This document shows, one piece after another, positions 31,994-44,379 of a stretch of 64,000 nucleotides of DNA; positions within the stretch are counted from its first letter, which is position 1; every line of letters starts with the position of its first letter. Made by a program: the position numbers and the translations under genes. The stretch comes from an uncultured Desulfatitalea sp. GTDB taxonomy: Bacteria > Desulfobacterota > Desulfobacteria > Desulfobacterales > Desulfosarcinaceae. Under the pieces are notes generated by a model, which saw only the letters and a list, made by a program, of their open reading frames with translations, was not told where the DNA came from and did not search any database. The stretch lies in NCBI GenBank assembly GCA_937868765.1, contig CALMNL010000004.1, positions 1,004,749-1,068,748 of the forward strand, in the 5' to 3' direction.

Positions 31994-33286
31994 ATGGCGA
32001 TTAGCAAATTGGACTTTGAGATAGCACGCCTGGGCGAGGGGCGCATCGCTTCACCGCTCAAGGGCATCGATTTTTTCGAGGCCGACGACCGGGTGGTCTT
32101 TCACGCGGACTGGCACCGGATCAAGACGTCGATCGACGCCGGGAAACCCGTTCCCACGCTGGAAAAGGCCGGCCCCCGGGAGAAGATCTACTTCGATCCC
32201 GCCAAGCTCAAGTGCGGCATCGTCACCTGCGGCGGTCTCTGCCCGGGCCTGAACAACGTGATCCGGGCCATCGTCCTGTCGCTCCATCACAATTACGGCG
32301 TGCGCACCATCTTCGGATTTCCCTTCGGCTACGAAGGATTGAGCCCTCGCTACGGGCACGCGCCGCTGATGCTGACCCCCGAGGTCGTGGAGCGCATTCA
32401 CGAGCAGGGCGGTACCATCCTGGGGTCGTCCCGGGGCAATCAGGACATCGGCGAGATGGTCGACACCCTGGAACGCATGAACATCGGCGCGCTATTCACC
32501 ATCGGCGGCGACGGCACCCTGCGCGGGGCCAGCGCCCTGTGCGCCGAGATCCGCCGCCGCGAATTGAAGATCGCCGTGGTCGGGATCCCCAAGACCATCG
32601 ATAACGACATCGCCAGCATCCAACGCTCGTTCGGTTTTGCCACGGCCTGTGCCGAGGCCGGCACGGCCATCTCCTCGGCCCACGTGGAGGCCCAGGGCGC
32701 CCGCAACGGGGTCGGGCTGGTCAAGCTCATGGGCCGTGAATCCGGCTTCGTGGCCGCCTATGCCTGCCTGGCCAACAGCGATGTGAATTTCTGCCTGATC
32801 CCGGAAGTGCCGTTCGGCCTCGACCCTCTGTTCAAGGCCCTGGAGGCGCGGCTGGCACGCCGCGGCCACGCGGTGGTCGTGGTGGCTGAAGGCGCCGGTC
32901 AGGAACTGCTCGCCAGAACCGGCGAGAAAGATGCCTCGGGCAACGAGCGCTTGCAGGATATCGGCATTTTCCTCAAGGAACGCATCAATGCCCATTTCAA
33001 GCAAAAGGGCGTGGAACTCAACCTGAAATACATCGATCCCAGCTACACCATCCGCAGCGTGCCGGCCGATGCCTACGACGCCGCTTTTTGCCTGCTGCTG
33101 GGGCAAAACGCCGTGCATGCCGCCCTGGCGGGCTGCACCGATATGGTGGTGGGCTACTGGGGCAGCGAATACACCCATGTGCCCATCGCCATGGCCACGG
33201 CCCAGCGCAAGAAGATCGATCCCCGGGGACGGATCTGGAACAGCGTGCTCACGGCCACCGGCCAGCCGCGGGAGATGACCATTTAA
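31994..33286 (+). CDS. pfk: 6-phosphofructokinase, long ATP-type (group III, trypanosomatid/plant-like)
   Basis: This 430-aa protein is longer than E. coli PfkA (320). Phosphofructokinase motifs are VTCGGLCPGLNNVIRAI, TIGGDGTLRGA, GIPKTIDNDI, VKLMGRESGF and LIPEVPF. Gly in GGDGT (not GGDD) predicts ATP rather than pyrophosphate use, while Lys in GIPKTIDND is the combination found in trypanosomatid and plant ATP-PFKs. The N-terminal extension (DPAKLKCGIVT preceded by about 65 residues) is also typical of that group. It lies 12 nt after gap and 16 nt before pyk. The phosphoryl donor is an inference from two residues. Confidence 0.88.
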   Translation: MAISKLDFEIARLGEGRIASPLKGIDFFEADDRVVFHADWHRIKTSIDAGKPVPTLEKAGPREKIYFDPAKLKCGIVTCGGLCPGLNNVIRAIVLSLHHNYGVRTIFGFPFGYEGLSPRYGHAPLMLTPEVVERIHEQGGTILGSSRGNQDIGEMVDTLERMNIGALFTIGGDGTLRGASALCAEIRRRELKIAVVGIPKTIDNDIASIQRSFGFATACAEAGTAISSAHVEAQGARNGVGLVKLMGRESGFVAAYACLANSDVNFCLIPEVPFGLDPLFKALEARLARRGHAVVVVAEGAGQELLARTGEKDASGNERLQDIGIFLKERINAHFKQKGVELNLKYIDPSYTIRSVPADAYDAAFCLLLGQNAVHAALAGCTDMVVGYWGSEYTHVPIAMATAQRKKIDPRGRIWNSVLTATGQPREMTI

Positions 33287-33302
33287 CAGGAAAAGGAAGC
33301 TT

Positions 33303-34730
<1,428 letters not shown>

Positions 34731-34737
34731 AAGAAGC

Positions 34738-35841
34738 ATGGAAATGCCGATAGACAATAGCAAAGACAAGACCAAAATCGAACAGGTCATGGTGCTGGCG
34801 ATCGTCGCCTTGCTGATCGTCGGCAGTATCGTGATCATCTTTCCCTTCCTGCGGGCCATGCTCTGGGCCATGGTGTTCAGCGTGACCGCCTGGCCGGTCT
34901 TTTTGAAAGTGGAACGGCTCTTCGGCGGACGCTCCGGCCTGGCCGCGCTGGTGCCGACCTTTCTGATCGCCCTGGTGTTCTTCCTGCCTTTGATCTTTGC
35001 CGGCTCCCAACTGGTGAGCCAGGCGCCCGAGGCCCTGGATTACGCCCAGTCTCTGGTGGAAAAGGGCATGGGCGACCCGCCCCAGTGGTTTCGGAAAATC
35101 CCCTGGGTCGGCGAGCGGTTGGCGATGGTGTGGCGGGACATCGGCGGCTACACGCCCAAATTGATCGCCCTGGCCAAGCCGTACCTGAAAACGCTGCTGG
35201 GCTCCCTGGTGAGCGCCGGCACCGGCATGGCCAAAGTGGTGCTCACCGCGGTGCTGAGCCTGTTGCTGCTCTTCTTCCTGCTCAAGGAGGGCCACGCCGT
35301 GCGCCGGAGCCTGGAAACCATGGCCTTCAAACTCTCCGGCGAAAAAGGCCGGCAACTGCTGCGGGTGGCCGGCACCACCATGCGTTCGGTGGTGGTCGGC
35401 ATCCTGGTCACGGCCTTGGTGCAGGGGGTCCTGGCGTTCCTGGGCTTGTGGATCGCGGGGGTGCCCAACCCGTTGTTTTTGGCCACGGCCGCCGGGCTCT
35501 TCGCCCTGGTGCCCATCGGCCTGATCCAGGCCATTTTGCTTCCAGCCGCCGGATGGTTGCTCTTCAGGGGCGAGACCGCCTGGGGGATCTTCTTCTTCAT
35601 CTGGTCATTTTTCGTCGTCGGCAACATCGATCAGTTTCTGCGCCCCATCCTGATCAGCCGCGGCGCCAATGTGCCTTTCCTGGTGATCCTGCTCGGCGTT
35701 TTGGGCGGCCTGGCCACCGGCGGATTCATCGGGTTGTTCGTGGGCGCCACCGTGCTGGCGGTCTTTTTCACCATGCTGCGGGAGTGGGCAGCCGAACCGG
35801 ACGGGCAACCGCCCCAGGATGGCGTAAAGGAAACGGCCTGA
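34738..35841 (+). CDS. AI-2E-family (PerM/YdiK-like) membrane transporter
   Basis: This 367-aa protein has about 7-8 hydrophobic helices. Sequence typical of the family is seen in the N-terminal double helix ([20 protein letters not shown]), the VPIGL-like segment [18 protein letters not shown], the [19 protein letters not shown] motif and [19 protein letters not shown]. Family members include Na+/H+ antiporters and proposed exporters of small metabolites; the substrate here is unknown. It lies inside the glycolytic operon (7 nt after pyk, 1 nt before glk), which hints at a link to sugar or pH homeostasis. Confidence 0.87.
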   Translation: MEMPIDNSKDKTKIEQVMVLAIVALLIVGSIVIIFPFLRAMLWAMVFSVTAWPVFLKVERLFGGRSGLAALVPTFLIALVFFLPLIFAGSQLVSQAPEALDYAQSLVEKGMGDPPQWFRKIPWVGERLAMVWRDIGGYTPKLIALAKPYLKTLLGSLVSAGTGMAKVVLTAVLSLLLLFFLLKEGHAVRRSLETMAFKLSGEKGRQLLRVAGTTMRSVVVGILVTALVQGVLAFLGLWIAGVPNPLFLATAAGLFALVPIGLIQAILLPAAGWLLFRGETAWGIFFFIWSFFVVGNIDQFLRPILISRGANVPFLVILLGVLGGLATGGFIGLFVGATVLAVFFTMLREWAAEPDGQPPQDGVKETA

Positions 35842-35842
35842 C

Positions 35843-36862
35843 ATGCATGCCCCCCATGACATTCTGATTCTCGCCGGAGACATCGGCGGAACCAACGCCC
35901 GCCTGGCGCTTTTGGCGCCGGCCGGCGGCCGCCTGGCCTTTGTCCGCGAGCAGACCTTCGCCAGCCGGGAAGCGCCCAGCCTGGAGAGCGTGCTGCGCAG
36001 ATTTCTCGCCGGCACGGACCATCCCATCACCCATGCCTGCATGGGGGTGGCCGGCCCGGTGCGCCAGGGCCGCTGCGAAGCCACCAACCTGCCGTGGATC
36101 ATCGACGCGGCCGTGCTCGCCCGGCAACTTAAGGTGCCCCGGGTGGGTTTGCTCAACGACCTGGCGGCCCAGGCCCACGGCATCGGCGAACTGGAAGCGG
36201 CGGACTTCGAGACCCTCAACCCGGGCATGCCCGATCCCCAAGGCCACTGCGCGCTGATCGCCGCCGGAACGGGCCTCGGGCAGGCAGGGCTGTACCGGCA
36301 CGGCGAAGAACTCCGGCCTTTCGCCTGCGAGGGGGGTCATGCCGATTTCGCCCCGCGCAACCACCTGGAAATGGCGCTGCTGGATCATCTGCTCAAGCAG
36401 CACTCCCGGGTGAGCGCCGAGCGCTTGGTCTCCGGCCGGGGGCTGGTGAACATCTACCATTTTCTCAAGGCGCGCGGGGCTGGCGAGGAGCCGACCTGGC
36501 TGGCCGAGGCGCTGGCCTCGGACGATCCCGCGGCCGTCATCTCGCGCGCGGCCCTGGACGGTCGCAGCCCCCTGTGCGACCAGGCCCTGGACCTTTTCGT
36601 CACCCTGTACGGCGCCGAGGCCGGCAACCTGGCGCTCAAACTCATGGCCACCAGCGGGGTCTACCTGGGCGGCGGCATCGCCCCCAAGATCGTCGCCCGG
36701 CTGCGCGAGCCGCTCTTCATGAACGCCTTTACCGCCAAGGGCCGCATGAAGCCCCTGATGCAGGCCATGCCGGTGCGGGTGATCCTCAATCCCAAGACCG
36801 CTCTGCTGGGAGCGGCGCGCGTCGCCCTGGCGCTATCGGAGGGTTCGAACCATGGAAAATAG
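35843..36862 (+). CDS. glk: Glucokinase
   Basis: This 339-aa protein has the glucokinase phosphate-binding motif AGDIGGTNARLALL at the start, the substrate-binding LLNDLAAQAHGI, a second nucleotide motif LIAAGTGLGQAGLY, and EGGHADFAPRN with the catalytic Glu/His region. GVYLGGGIAPKIV is the adenosine-binding motif near the C-terminus. It phosphorylates glucose to glucose-6-phosphate. Its start is 1 nt after the AI-2E gene and its end overlaps the amylase-family gene by 11 nt, showing tight coupling. Glucose is likely delivered by polysaccharide hydrolysis. Confidence 0.92.
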   Translation: MHAPHDILILAGDIGGTNARLALLAPAGGRLAFVREQTFASREAPSLESVLRRFLAGTDHPITHACMGVAGPVRQGRCEATNLPWIIDAAVLARQLKVPRVGLLNDLAAQAHGIGELEAADFETLNPGMPDPQGHCALIAAGTGLGQAGLYRHGEELRPFACEGGHADFAPRNHLEMALLDHLLKQHSRVSAERLVSGRGLVNIYHFLKARGAGEEPTWLAEALASDDPAAVISRAALDGRSPLCDQALDLFVTLYGAEAGNLALKLMATSGVYLGGGIAPKIVARLREPLFMNAFTAKGRMKPLMQAMPVRVILNPKTALLGAARVALALSEGSNHGK

Positions 36863-38360
36863 CGCCGTTTCCGCGTCCTCGCGCTACCCGCTGCTCTACC
36901 AGATCAACACCCGGGTCTGGCTCACCGCCCTGTCCCGGGCGCTGGGCCGGCCGGCGACCCTGGACGACATTCCCGAAGAGGCCCTCGCGGACCTGGCCGC
37001 CCTGGGCTTCGAATGGGTCTGGCTGCTGAGCGTCTGGCAAACCGGCGCGGCCGGCCGGCGCGTATCGCGCCGCAACCCCGAATGGCGCCGGGAGTTCCTC
37101 CAAACCCTGCCCGACTTGGGGGAGGAGGATATCGCCGGTTCCGGTTTCGCCGTCACCGGATACACAGTGTCGGCGGCCCTGGGGGGCGAGGCGGCCCTGG
37201 CGCGCTTGCGCCGGCGGCTGCGGCAACACGGCCTGCGCCTGATGCTGGACTTCGTCCCCAATCACACGGCCCTGGACCACCCCTGGGTCCAGGACCACCC
37301 CGACTACTATATCACCGGCTCCGAACATAATCTGTTTCGCGAGCCCCAGAACTACGGACGTTCCGGACCCGAGGCGGGCTCTCGGCTGCTGGCCCACGGC
37401 CGGGATCCCTACTTTCCGGGCTGGCCCGACACCTTCCAGCTCAACTACGCCAACCCGGCCCTGCAAGTTGCCATGGAAGAAGAATTGTTGCGCATCGCCG
37501 ACCAATGCGACGGCGTACGTTGCGACATGGCCATGCTGATCCTGCCCGACGTCTTCGAGCGAACCTGGGGCGCCCAGGCGGCCGACTTCTGGCCCGGAGC
37601 GATCCGCCGGGTGCGGGAAAAACAGGCCGACTTCCGTTTCATGGCCGAAGTCTACTGGGATCTGGAGTGGCGCCTGCAGCAACAGGGCTTCGACTACACC
37701 TACGACAAGCGGCTGTACGACCGCCTGGGGCAGGGCCGGGCCCGCCCGGTCCGCGAGCACCTTTGCGCCGGGCTGGATTTCCAGGACAAGCTGGCCCGCT
37801 TCCTGGAAAATCACGACGAGCCGCGCGCCGCCGCCCATTTTTCACCCGAGATCCACCGGGCCGCGGCCGTGGTCACCTATCTTGCCCCCGGCCTGCGCTT
37901 TTTCCACCAGGGCCAACTGGAGGGATACCGCAAACGCATTTCGCCCCATCTGGCCCGCGGCCCCTTGGAAGCCGGCGATGCAACCATCCGCCACTTCTAC
38001 GACCGATTGTTGGCCGTGCTGCGCCGACCGGCGGTGCGCCACGGTCAATGGCGGCTGCTCGAATGCACCCCGGCCTGGGAGGGCAACTGGACCTGGGACA
38101 ATTTCATCGCCTATGCCTGGCTGGGGGCGCCTGAAGAGCGGTTGATCGTGACGGTCAACTACGCCGCGCACCAGGGTCAGTGCTATTTAAGGCTGGCCGA
38201 GATCGATCTGCCGGGGACGCCCCTGCTGCTCAGAGATCTTTTAGGTGATGCCCATTATGAACGGCGGGGCCGGGCGTTGCGCGATGAGGGCCTTTTCCTG
38301 GATATGCCGGCGTGGGGTTGCGTGGCCTTCGACATCATTGAAATGCCCAAGCAGACATGA
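36852..38360 (+). CDS. GH13 alpha-amylase-family enzyme
   Basis: This 502-aa protein overlaps glk by 11 nt. Four GH13 regions are intact: region I DFVPNH, region II GVRCDMAML with the nucleophile Asp, region III FMAEVYWD with the acid/base Glu, and region IV ENHDEPR with the transition-state Asp. There is no signal peptide, so it acts inside the cell, perhaps on glycogen, maltodextrin or a glucosyl osmolyte, feeding glucokinase. It has a C-terminal beta domain (WDNFIAYAWLGAPEERLIV). The substrate class (amylase, sucrose hydrolase, trehalose-type) cannot be read off. Confidence 0.88.
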   Translation: MENSAVSASSRYPLLYQINTRVWLTALSRALGRPATLDDIPEEALADLAALGFEWVWLLSVWQTGAAGRRVSRRNPEWRREFLQTLPDLGEEDIAGSGFAVTGYTVSAALGGEAALARLRRRLRQHGLRLMLDFVPNHTALDHPWVQDHPDYYITGSEHNLFREPQNYGRSGPEAGSRLLAHGRDPYFPGWPDTFQLNYANPALQVAMEEELLRIADQCDGVRCDMAMLILPDVFERTWGAQAADFWPGAIRRVREKQADFRFMAEVYWDLEWRLQQQGFDYTYDKRLYDRLGQGRARPVREHLCAGLDFQDKLARFLENHDEPRAAAHFSPEIHRAAAVVTYLAPGLRFFHQGQLEGYRKRISPHLARGPLEAGDATIRHFYDRLLAVLRRPAVRHGQWRLLECTPAWEGNWTWDNFIAYAWLGAPEERLIVTVNYAAHQGQCYLRLAEIDLPGTPLLLRDLLGDAHYERRGRALRDEGLFLDMPAWGCVAFDIIEMPKQT

Positions 38361-38494
38361 TCCGCGGCGTTTGGGGTGCTTTTTTCGAATTTACTTTAGG
38401 AGTCTGGTTTGAGATATAGGATCACACATTCCGTATGATCGAAAATCGGCGAAAAATCGGAATTCACCGTCACCATACCCATAAGGAGGGATCT

Positions 38495-39652
38495 GTGAAC
38501 GTGAAAGAGCTATCGGTGTTGTTGGCGTCGCTGCTGGCCGCGGCGGTTCTGAGCGGATGTTCGGAGAAAAAAGAGGCGGCCGCGCCGCCCCCGCCCGAAG
38601 TGGAAGTGGTTTCGGTGGTGCAGCGGGACGTGCCCGTATACCGCGAATGGGTGGCCTCCCTGGATGGCTCGGTCAACGCCACCATCCTGGCCCAGGTGCA
38701 GGGCTACCTGATCAAGCAGAACTATAAGGAGGGCGATTTCGTCAAGGCCGGCACGCCCCTTTTCGAGATCGACCCGCGGCCCTTCCAGGCCTCCCTGGAC
38801 GAGGCCAAGGCGGTGCTGGCCAAACAGAAAGCCGTGTTGCAGACCGCCCGGGCCAATCTGAAACGCATCGAACCGCTGGCGGCCGCCAACGCGGTCAGCC
38901 AGAAGGACAAGGACGACGCCATCGGCCGTGTCCAGGCCGCCGAGGCCCAGGAACTGCAGGCCCGGGCCGCGGTGAGCAAGGCCGAGTTCGAGCTGGGCTT
39001 CACCAAGATCGCCTCGCCCATCGACGGCATCGCCGGCGCGGCCACGGCCCAGATCGGCGACCTGGTGGGCACCCCCCAGGCCAAGGCCTTGACCACCGTC
39101 TCCACCGTGGACCCGGCCAAAGTGTACATCCCCATCAGCGAAAAAGAATACCTGGAGGCCGTGGCGCGCCACAAACAGCGCGAAGCCTCCGGCTCGGGCG
39201 AGCGCGCCGCGTTCACCCTGATCCTGGCCGACGGCAGCAGTTGGCCCCAACCGGGCGAGTTCGCCTTCGCCGACCGCCAGGTAGACCCCCAGACCGGCAC
39301 CATCCGCGTAGCGGTCACCTTCCCCAACCCCGGCAACATCCTGCGGCCCGGCCAGTACGCCAAGGTGCGCGCCCTGATCGGCACCGAGAAGAACGCCCTG
39401 CTGGTGCCCCAGCGGGCCGTGGGCGAACTGCAGGGCAACTACCAGGTGGCCGTGGTGGATGCCGGCAACACGGTGCACATCCGCAACGTGAAGATGGGCG
39501 GCCGCTCCGGCGACCTGTGGGTGGTCAAGGAGGGGCTGGCCCCCGGTGACCGGGTGGTGGCCGAAGGCATTCAGAAGGTGGGCGACGGCGTGAAGGTGAC
39601 TCCCAAGGAGGCGGCGGCCCCCAGCCCGGCCCCGACGACTAAGGCCCAATAG
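38495..39652 (+). CDS. RND efflux periplasmic adaptor (membrane fusion protein) lipoprotein
   Basis: This 385-aa protein starts at the GTG at 38495, chosen for the strong AAGGAGG at 38483-38489; the open frame before it has no such site. The signal peptide ends in a lipobox (LLAAAVLSGC, Cys near 18). MFP features are VQGYLIKQNYKEGDFVKAGTPLF, the helical hairpin DEAKAVLAKQKAVLQTARANL, and the barrel part with LRPGQYAKVRALIGTEKNALLVP. It bridges the inner-membrane pump and the outer-membrane factor encoded next. The 134-nt upstream gap probably holds the operon promoter. Confidence 0.92.
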   Translation: MNVKELSVLLASLLAAAVLSGCSEKKEAAAPPPPEVEVVSVVQRDVPVYREWVASLDGSVNATILAQVQGYLIKQNYKEGDFVKAGTPLFEIDPRPFQASLDEAKAVLAKQKAVLQTARANLKRIEPLAAANAVSQKDKDDAIGRVQAAEAQELQARAAVSKAEFELGFTKIASPIDGIAGAATAQIGDLVGTPQAKALTTVSTVDPAKVYIPISEKEYLEAVARHKQREASGSGERAAFTLILADGSSWPQPGEFAFADRQVDPQTGTIRVAVTFPNPGNILRPGQYAKVRALIGTEKNALLVPQRAVGELQGNYQVAVVDAGNTVHIRNVKMGGRSGDLWVVKEGLAPGDRVVAEGIQKVGDGVKVTPKEAAAPSPAPTTKAQ

Positions 39653-39697
39653 CTCCCTGACCCCCAGCCCTGAACCAAACGCCGAAAGGTCGCTGCC

Positions 39698-42600
39698 ATG
39701 GCAAAATTCTTCGTCAATCGGCCCATCGTGGCCATCGTCATCTCCATCATCTTCGTCATCATCGGCATCGTGGCCCTGCTGGGACTGCCCATCGCCCAGT
39801 ACCCGAACATCGTGCCGCCCGAAATCGTGGTCAACACCGTGTACGTCGGCGCCGACGCCCAGACCGTGGAGCAGTCCGTAGCCACACCCATCGAGCAGGA
39901 GATGAGCGGCGTGGACAACATGAACTACATGTACTCGCTCAACGCCAACAATGGCGAGATGAAACTCTTTGTCAACTTCGACGTCGCGACCGACCCCAAC
40001 ATCGACCAGGTGCTGGCCCAGATGCGCAAGTCCCAGGCCGATGCCAAGATGCCCTCCGAGGTGCGCGACTACGGCGTCACCGTGAAGAAATCCACGGCCG
40101 CACCCTTGATGCTCATCGCCCTCACGTCGCCCAAGGGCACCTACGACGCCACCTTCCTGGCCAACTACGCCTACATCAACCTCAACGACCAGTTGACCCG
40201 CGTGCCGGGCATCGCCAGCGTCACGGTCTTCGGCGCCGGCCAGTACGCCATGCGCATGTGGGTCAAGCCCGACCAGTTGGCCAAGCTCAACCTGACCGTC
40301 TCCGAGATCGTGGACGCCATCAAGAAGCAGAACACGGTCAACCCGGCCGGCCAGGTGGGCGCCGAGCCGGCGCCGCCGGGGGTGGAGTTCACCTACGCCA
40401 TCCGGGCCCAGGGGCGCCTGGAGAGCCCCGAAGAGTTCGAGCAAATCGTGGTGCGCGCCAACCCCGACGGCTCGCTGGTGCGCCTCAAGGACGTGGCCCG
40501 CATCGAGCTGGGCTCCCAGACCTACAGCCTCACGGGCCGGCTCAACGGCCAGCCTTCGGCCGTCCTGGCCCTCTACCAATTGCCCGGCACCAACGCCATC
40601 ACCGCCGTGGACGGCGTGAAGCAGTTGCTGGAACGGGTCAAGGAAACCTCTTTTCCCCCGGACCTGAACTACTCCATTCCTCTGGACACCACCCAGTCGG
40701 TGCGCGAGGGCATCAAGGAAATCGTCAAGACCCTCTACGAAGCCCTGATCCTGGTGATCGTCGTGGTCTTCATCTTCCTCCAGGGCTGGCGCGCCACGCT
40801 GATCCCGGCCCTGGCCGTGCCGGTCTCCCTGGTGGGCACCTTCGCCCTGTTCCCCCTGCTGGGGTTCTCCATCAACACCATCGCCCTGATGGGCATGGTG
40901 CTGGCCATCGGCCTGGTGGTGGACGACGCCATCGTGGTGGTCGAGGCCGTGGAGCATCACATCGAGCACGGCCTGTCGCCCAAGGAGGCGACCTTGAAGG
41001 CCATGGAAGAAGTCTCGGGACCGGTCATCGCCATCGCCCTGGTGCTCTCGGCGGTCTTTTTGCCCACCATCTTCATCCCGGGCATCACCGGCAAACTCTA
41101 CCAGCAGTTCGCCGTGACCATCGCCATCTCGGTGATCATCTCGGCCTTTAACGCCCTGACCCTCAGCCCGGCCCTCTCTTCCCTGATCCTCAAACCCAAG
41201 AAGCAGGCCCGCGGCCCTCTGGGCGCCTTCTACCGCTGGTTCAACAACGTCTTCGGCCGGGCCACCAACGGCTACGTCAAATGGTGCGGCTTCTTCATCC
41301 GCAAGTTCGTGGTCAGCCTGATCCTGCTGGCGGTCATGACCGGCGCCATCGGCGTGATCGGCAACCGGGTGCCCGGCGGCTTTTTGCCCGAAGAGGACCA
41401 GGGCTATCTCTACGCCGGCGTGCAACTGCCCAACGCCGCCTCCCTGCAGCGTACCAACGCCGCGTGCGCGGCGGTGGAGAAGATCCTCATGGAGACCCCC
41501 GGCGTGGAATACGTCACCACCGTATCGGGCTACAGCATGCTCTCGGGCGTTTCCAACACCTACAGCGGCTTTTTCTTCGTCTCGCTCAAGCCGTGGCACG
41601 AGCGCACGGCGCCCGAGGAGCAGTACACGGCCATCATGGCCGGCCTCAACCAGAAGCTCAGCCGCCTGCCCCAAGGTCTGGCCTTCGCCTTCTCGCCGCC
41701 GGCCATTCCGGGCATCGGCACCTCGGGCGGCGTCACCTTCCTGCTGGAAGACCGGGCCGGCAAGGATGTCGCCTTTTTGTGGAACAACACCCAGAAGTTC
41801 CTGGCCGAGGCGCGCAAGCGGCCCGAGTTCGCCCGGGTTTCGACCACCTTCCTGCCCACCGTGCCCCAGCTCTTCGTGGACGTGGACCGGGACAAGGCCC
41901 TCAAGCAGGGCGTGGACCTGGGCCAGGTCTACCGCACGTTGCAGGCCTTCATGGGCGGCATCTTCGTCAACTACTTCAACCGCTTCGGCCGCCAGTGGCA
42001 GGTCTACGTGCAGGCCGAAGGCGAATACCGCACCCAGGCCGAGCAGCTCGGCCAGTTCTACGTGCGCAATGCGGCCGGCGAGACCGTGCCGCTTACGGCC
42101 CTGACCGCCATCCAGCAGCGTTCGGGGCCCGAGTTCACCATGCGCTACAACCTCTACCGCTCGGCCCAGATCAACGCCACCAGCGCGCCGGGGTACAGCA
42201 GCGCTCAGGCCATGAGGGCCCTGGAAGAAGTGTATGCGCAGACCATGCCGCGCGAGATGGGCTTTGACTACCTGGGCATGTCCTACCAGGAGAAGAAAGC
42301 CCAGGAGGGCGTGCCCATCTCGGTGATCTTCGGCCTGTCGCTGCTCTTCGTCTTCTTGATCCTGGCGGCCCAGTACGAGAGCTGGTCGCTGCCCTTCAGC
42401 GTCTTGTTGGGCACGCCCGTCGCCGTGTTCGGCGCCTTCGCCGGCATCTGGCTGCGCCACATGGAGTTCAACCTCTACGCCCAGATCGGCCTGATCATGC
42501 TCATCGGCCTGGCGGCCAAAAACGCCATCCTGATCGTGGAGTTCGCCAAGGTGGAGTACGAGAAGGGGCGCCCGCTGATGGAGGCGGCCCTGGAAGGGGC

Positions 42601-42874
42601 CAAGCTGCGCCTGCGGCCGATTCTGATGACCAGCTTCGCCTTCATCCTGGGCTGCGTGCCCCTGGCCATCGCCACCGGCTCGGGCGCCGTCTCGCGCCGG
42701 GTGATGGGCACCGGCGTCATCGGCGGCATGCTGGCGGCCAGCTTCATCGCCATCTTCCTGATCCCCATGACCTTCTACATCGTGGAAAAGCTGGCCCACC
42801 GCAAGGATTCCGGCGGCCACGCCACTTCTTCCGAGTCCGGCGCCGCCGCCGGGAAAGGAGAGCAGCATGCGTAA
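39698..42874 (+). CDS. RND efflux pump, HAE-1 (AcrB-like) permease
   Basis: The 1058 aa match AcrB length. It starts [20 protein letters not shown]. The proton-relay Asp pair is seen in [17 protein letters not shown], and the TM10 Lys in [20 protein letters not shown]. Two large periplasmic loops and about 12 membrane helices are present. HAE-1 pumps expel hydrophobic drugs, bile salts and dyes with proton antiport. It lies between adaptor (45 nt) and outer-membrane-factor genes (8-nt overlap). There is no regulator in the operon, and substrate specificity is unknown. Confidence 0.95.
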   Translation: MAKFFVNRPIVAIVISIIFVIIGIVALLGLPIAQYPNIVPPEIVVNTVYVGADAQTVEQSVATPIEQEMSGVDNMNYMYSLNANNGEMKLFVNFDVATDPNIDQVLAQMRKSQADAKMPSEVRDYGVTVKKSTAAPLMLIALTSPKGTYDATFLANYAYINLNDQLTRVPGIASVTVFGAGQYAMRMWVKPDQLAKLNLTVSEIVDAIKKQNTVNPAGQVGAEPAPPGVEFTYAIRAQGRLESPEEFEQIVVRANPDGSLVRLKDVARIELGSQTYSLTGRLNGQPSAVLALYQLPGTNAITAVDGVKQLLERVKETSFPPDLNYSIPLDTTQSVREGIKEIVKTLYEALILVIVVVFIFLQGWRATLIPALAVPVSLVGTFALFPLLGFSINTIALMGMVLAIGLVVDDAIVVVEAVEHHIEHGLSPKEATLKAMEEVSGPVIAIALVLSAVFLPTIFIPGITGKLYQQFAVTIAISVIISAFNALTLSPALSSLILKPKKQARGPLGAFYRWFNNVFGRATNGYVKWCGFFIRKFVVSLILLAVMTGAIGVIGNRVPGGFLPEEDQGYLYAGVQLPNAASLQRTNAACAAVEKILMETPGVEYVTTVSGYSMLSGVSNTYSGFFFVSLKPWHERTAPEEQYTAIMAGLNQKLSRLPQGLAFAFSPPAIPGIGTSGGVTFLLEDRAGKDVAFLWNNTQKFLAEARKRPEFARVSTTFLPTVPQLFVDVDRDKALKQGVDLGQVYRTLQAFMGGIFVNYFNRFGRQWQVYVQAEGEYRTQAEQLGQFYVRNAAGETVPLTALTAIQQRSGPEFTMRYNLYRSAQINATSAPGYSSAQAMRALEEVYAQTMPREMGFDYLGMSYQEKKAQEGVPISVIFGLSLLFVFLILAAQYESWSLPFSVLLGTPVAVFGAFAGIWLRHMEFNLYAQIGLIMLIGLAAKNAILIVEFAKVEYEKGRPLMEAALEGAKLRLRPILMTSFAFILGCVPLAIATGSGAVSRRVMGTGVIGGMLAASFIAIFLIPMTFYIVEKLAHRKDSGGHATSSESGAAAGKGEQHA

Positions 42875-44309
42875 AATCGTCTTTCCCGTACTTCTACTCC
42901 TCTTCCTGAACGGCTGCTGGTCGGTGGGCCCGGATTACGTGCGGCCCGAAGTGCCGACGCCGGCCACCTTTCGCTTCGGAGACCAAGAGGTGCGCGACGT
43001 GGCCAACACGGCCTGGTGGGAGCAGTTCAACGATCCGGCCCTCAAGGCCCTGGTGACCGAGGGCCTGGCCAACAACCAGGACATCCGCATCGCCACGGCG
43101 CGCATCGAAGAGTACTTCGGCCGCTACTTCTCCACCCGCGGCAACCAGTTCCCCTTTGCCAGCGCCGGGGGCAGCGCCTCGCGCCAGCAAATTTCGGAGG
43201 CCAGCCGCTTCGGCGGTGCCGGCGGAGACAATCCCTACAGCGAATACGAGGTGAGCCTGGGCGCCTCCTGGGAGATCGACTTCTGGGGCAAGTATCGCCG
43301 TGCCTCGGAGGCGGCCCGGGCCCAGATGCTGGCCACCGAAGAGGCCCGGCGCAACGTGGTGCTGACCCTGGTGACGGCCATCGCCGGCACCTACGTGGAC
43401 CTGCGCGCCCTGGACAAGCAACTGGAAATCACGCGGCAGACCGCCGCCAGCCGCAAGGCCTCCCTGGATCTGTTCGCCATGCGTTTCCAGCAGGGGGTCA
43501 CCTCGGAACTGGACCTGAGCCAGATCGAATCCCAGTATGAGGATGCCATGGCGCGCATTCCCGATTACGAGGCCACCATCGCCCGCACCGAAAACGCTCT
43601 GAGCGTCCTTTTGGGCCGCAACCCCGGGCCCATCGCCCGGGGCCTGACCATCGACCAACTGGCGCTGCCCGCCATTCCGGCAGGCGTGCCCTCCGACGTT
43701 CTGGCGCGGCGGCCCGACATCCTGCTGGCCGAGCAGAACCTGATCGCGGCCAACGCCAGCATCGGCGTGGCCAAATCGGCCTATTTCCCCTCGATCTCCC
43801 TGACCGCGGCCCTGGGCTCGGTGAGCACCGATCTCTCCGATCTGTTCACCGGTCCGGCCGAAACCTGGAGCGTGGCCGCCCCCATCTCCCTGCCGATCTT
43901 TTCCGCCGGGCGCATCGGCGGCGAGGTCAAGGCGGCCGAAGCCTTCCAGCGGCAAGCCCTGGAAGGGTACCGGCAGACCATCCAGAACGCCCTGCGCGAA
44001 ACCGAAGACGCCCTGATCGGCCGCGCCAAGTCGGCCGAACGGCTCGACGCCCTGGGCCGGCAGCTCAAGGCGTTGCGCAACTACGCCCGCCTGGCCCACA
44101 TGCGCTATGAGGGCGGCTACACCAGCTACCTGGAAGTATTGGACGCCGAACGCAGCCTGTTCAACGTGGAGCTGGCCTATGCCACCGGCCAGGACGAACT
44201 GTTCCGCCGCCTGATCGACATCTATAAAGCCATGGGCGGCGGCTGGGTGGCCCTGGCCGAGGAGCAGATCCCGGTGCGGCCGGAGAAAGCGGCGGGCTTC
44301 ATTCCTTGA
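42867..44309 (+). CDS. Outer-membrane efflux factor (NodT/OprM type) lipoprotein
   Basis: This 480-aa protein has a lipobox (LLLLFLNGC, Cys near 17) followed by [14 protein letters not shown], typical of NodT-family channel proteins. The two OEP repeats are seen as [20 protein letters not shown] and [20 protein letters not shown]. Conserved [20 protein letters not shown] is in the middle. It completes the tripartite pump, and its start overlaps the pump stop by 8 nt. About 70 nt separates it from the PPK2 gene. Confidence 0.93.
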   Translation: MRKIVFPVLLLLFLNGCWSVGPDYVRPEVPTPATFRFGDQEVRDVANTAWWEQFNDPALKALVTEGLANNQDIRIATARIEEYFGRYFSTRGNQFPFASAGGSASRQQISEASRFGGAGGDNPYSEYEVSLGASWEIDFWGKYRRASEAARAQMLATEEARRNVVLTLVTAIAGTYVDLRALDKQLEITRQTAASRKASLDLFAMRFQQGVTSELDLSQIESQYEDAMARIPDYEATIARTENALSVLLGRNPGPIARGLTIDQLALPAIPAGVPSDVLARRPDILLAEQNLIAANASIGVAKSAYFPSISLTAALGSVSTDLSDLFTGPAETWSVAAPISLPIFSAGRIGGEVKAAEAFQRQALEGYRQTIQNALRETEDALIGRAKSAERLDALGRQLKALRNYARLAHMRYEGGYTSYLEVLDAERSLFNVELAYATGQDELFRRLIDIYKAMGGGWVALAEEQIPVRPEKAAGFIP

Positions 44310-44379
44310 AAGGAGCGGCCCGCCGGCGTCATGTTCAGCCAGCGCCTTTCAGCTTCAGACCAATGTAGGAGGTGTTCCC

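Noticed and set aside
38510-42868. 1452-codon minus-strand open frame opposite the RND pump
   Set aside because: It mirrors the codon bias of the adaptor and pump genes. The product is His/Gly/Asp/Gln-rich without any motif, and both sense genes are unmistakable.
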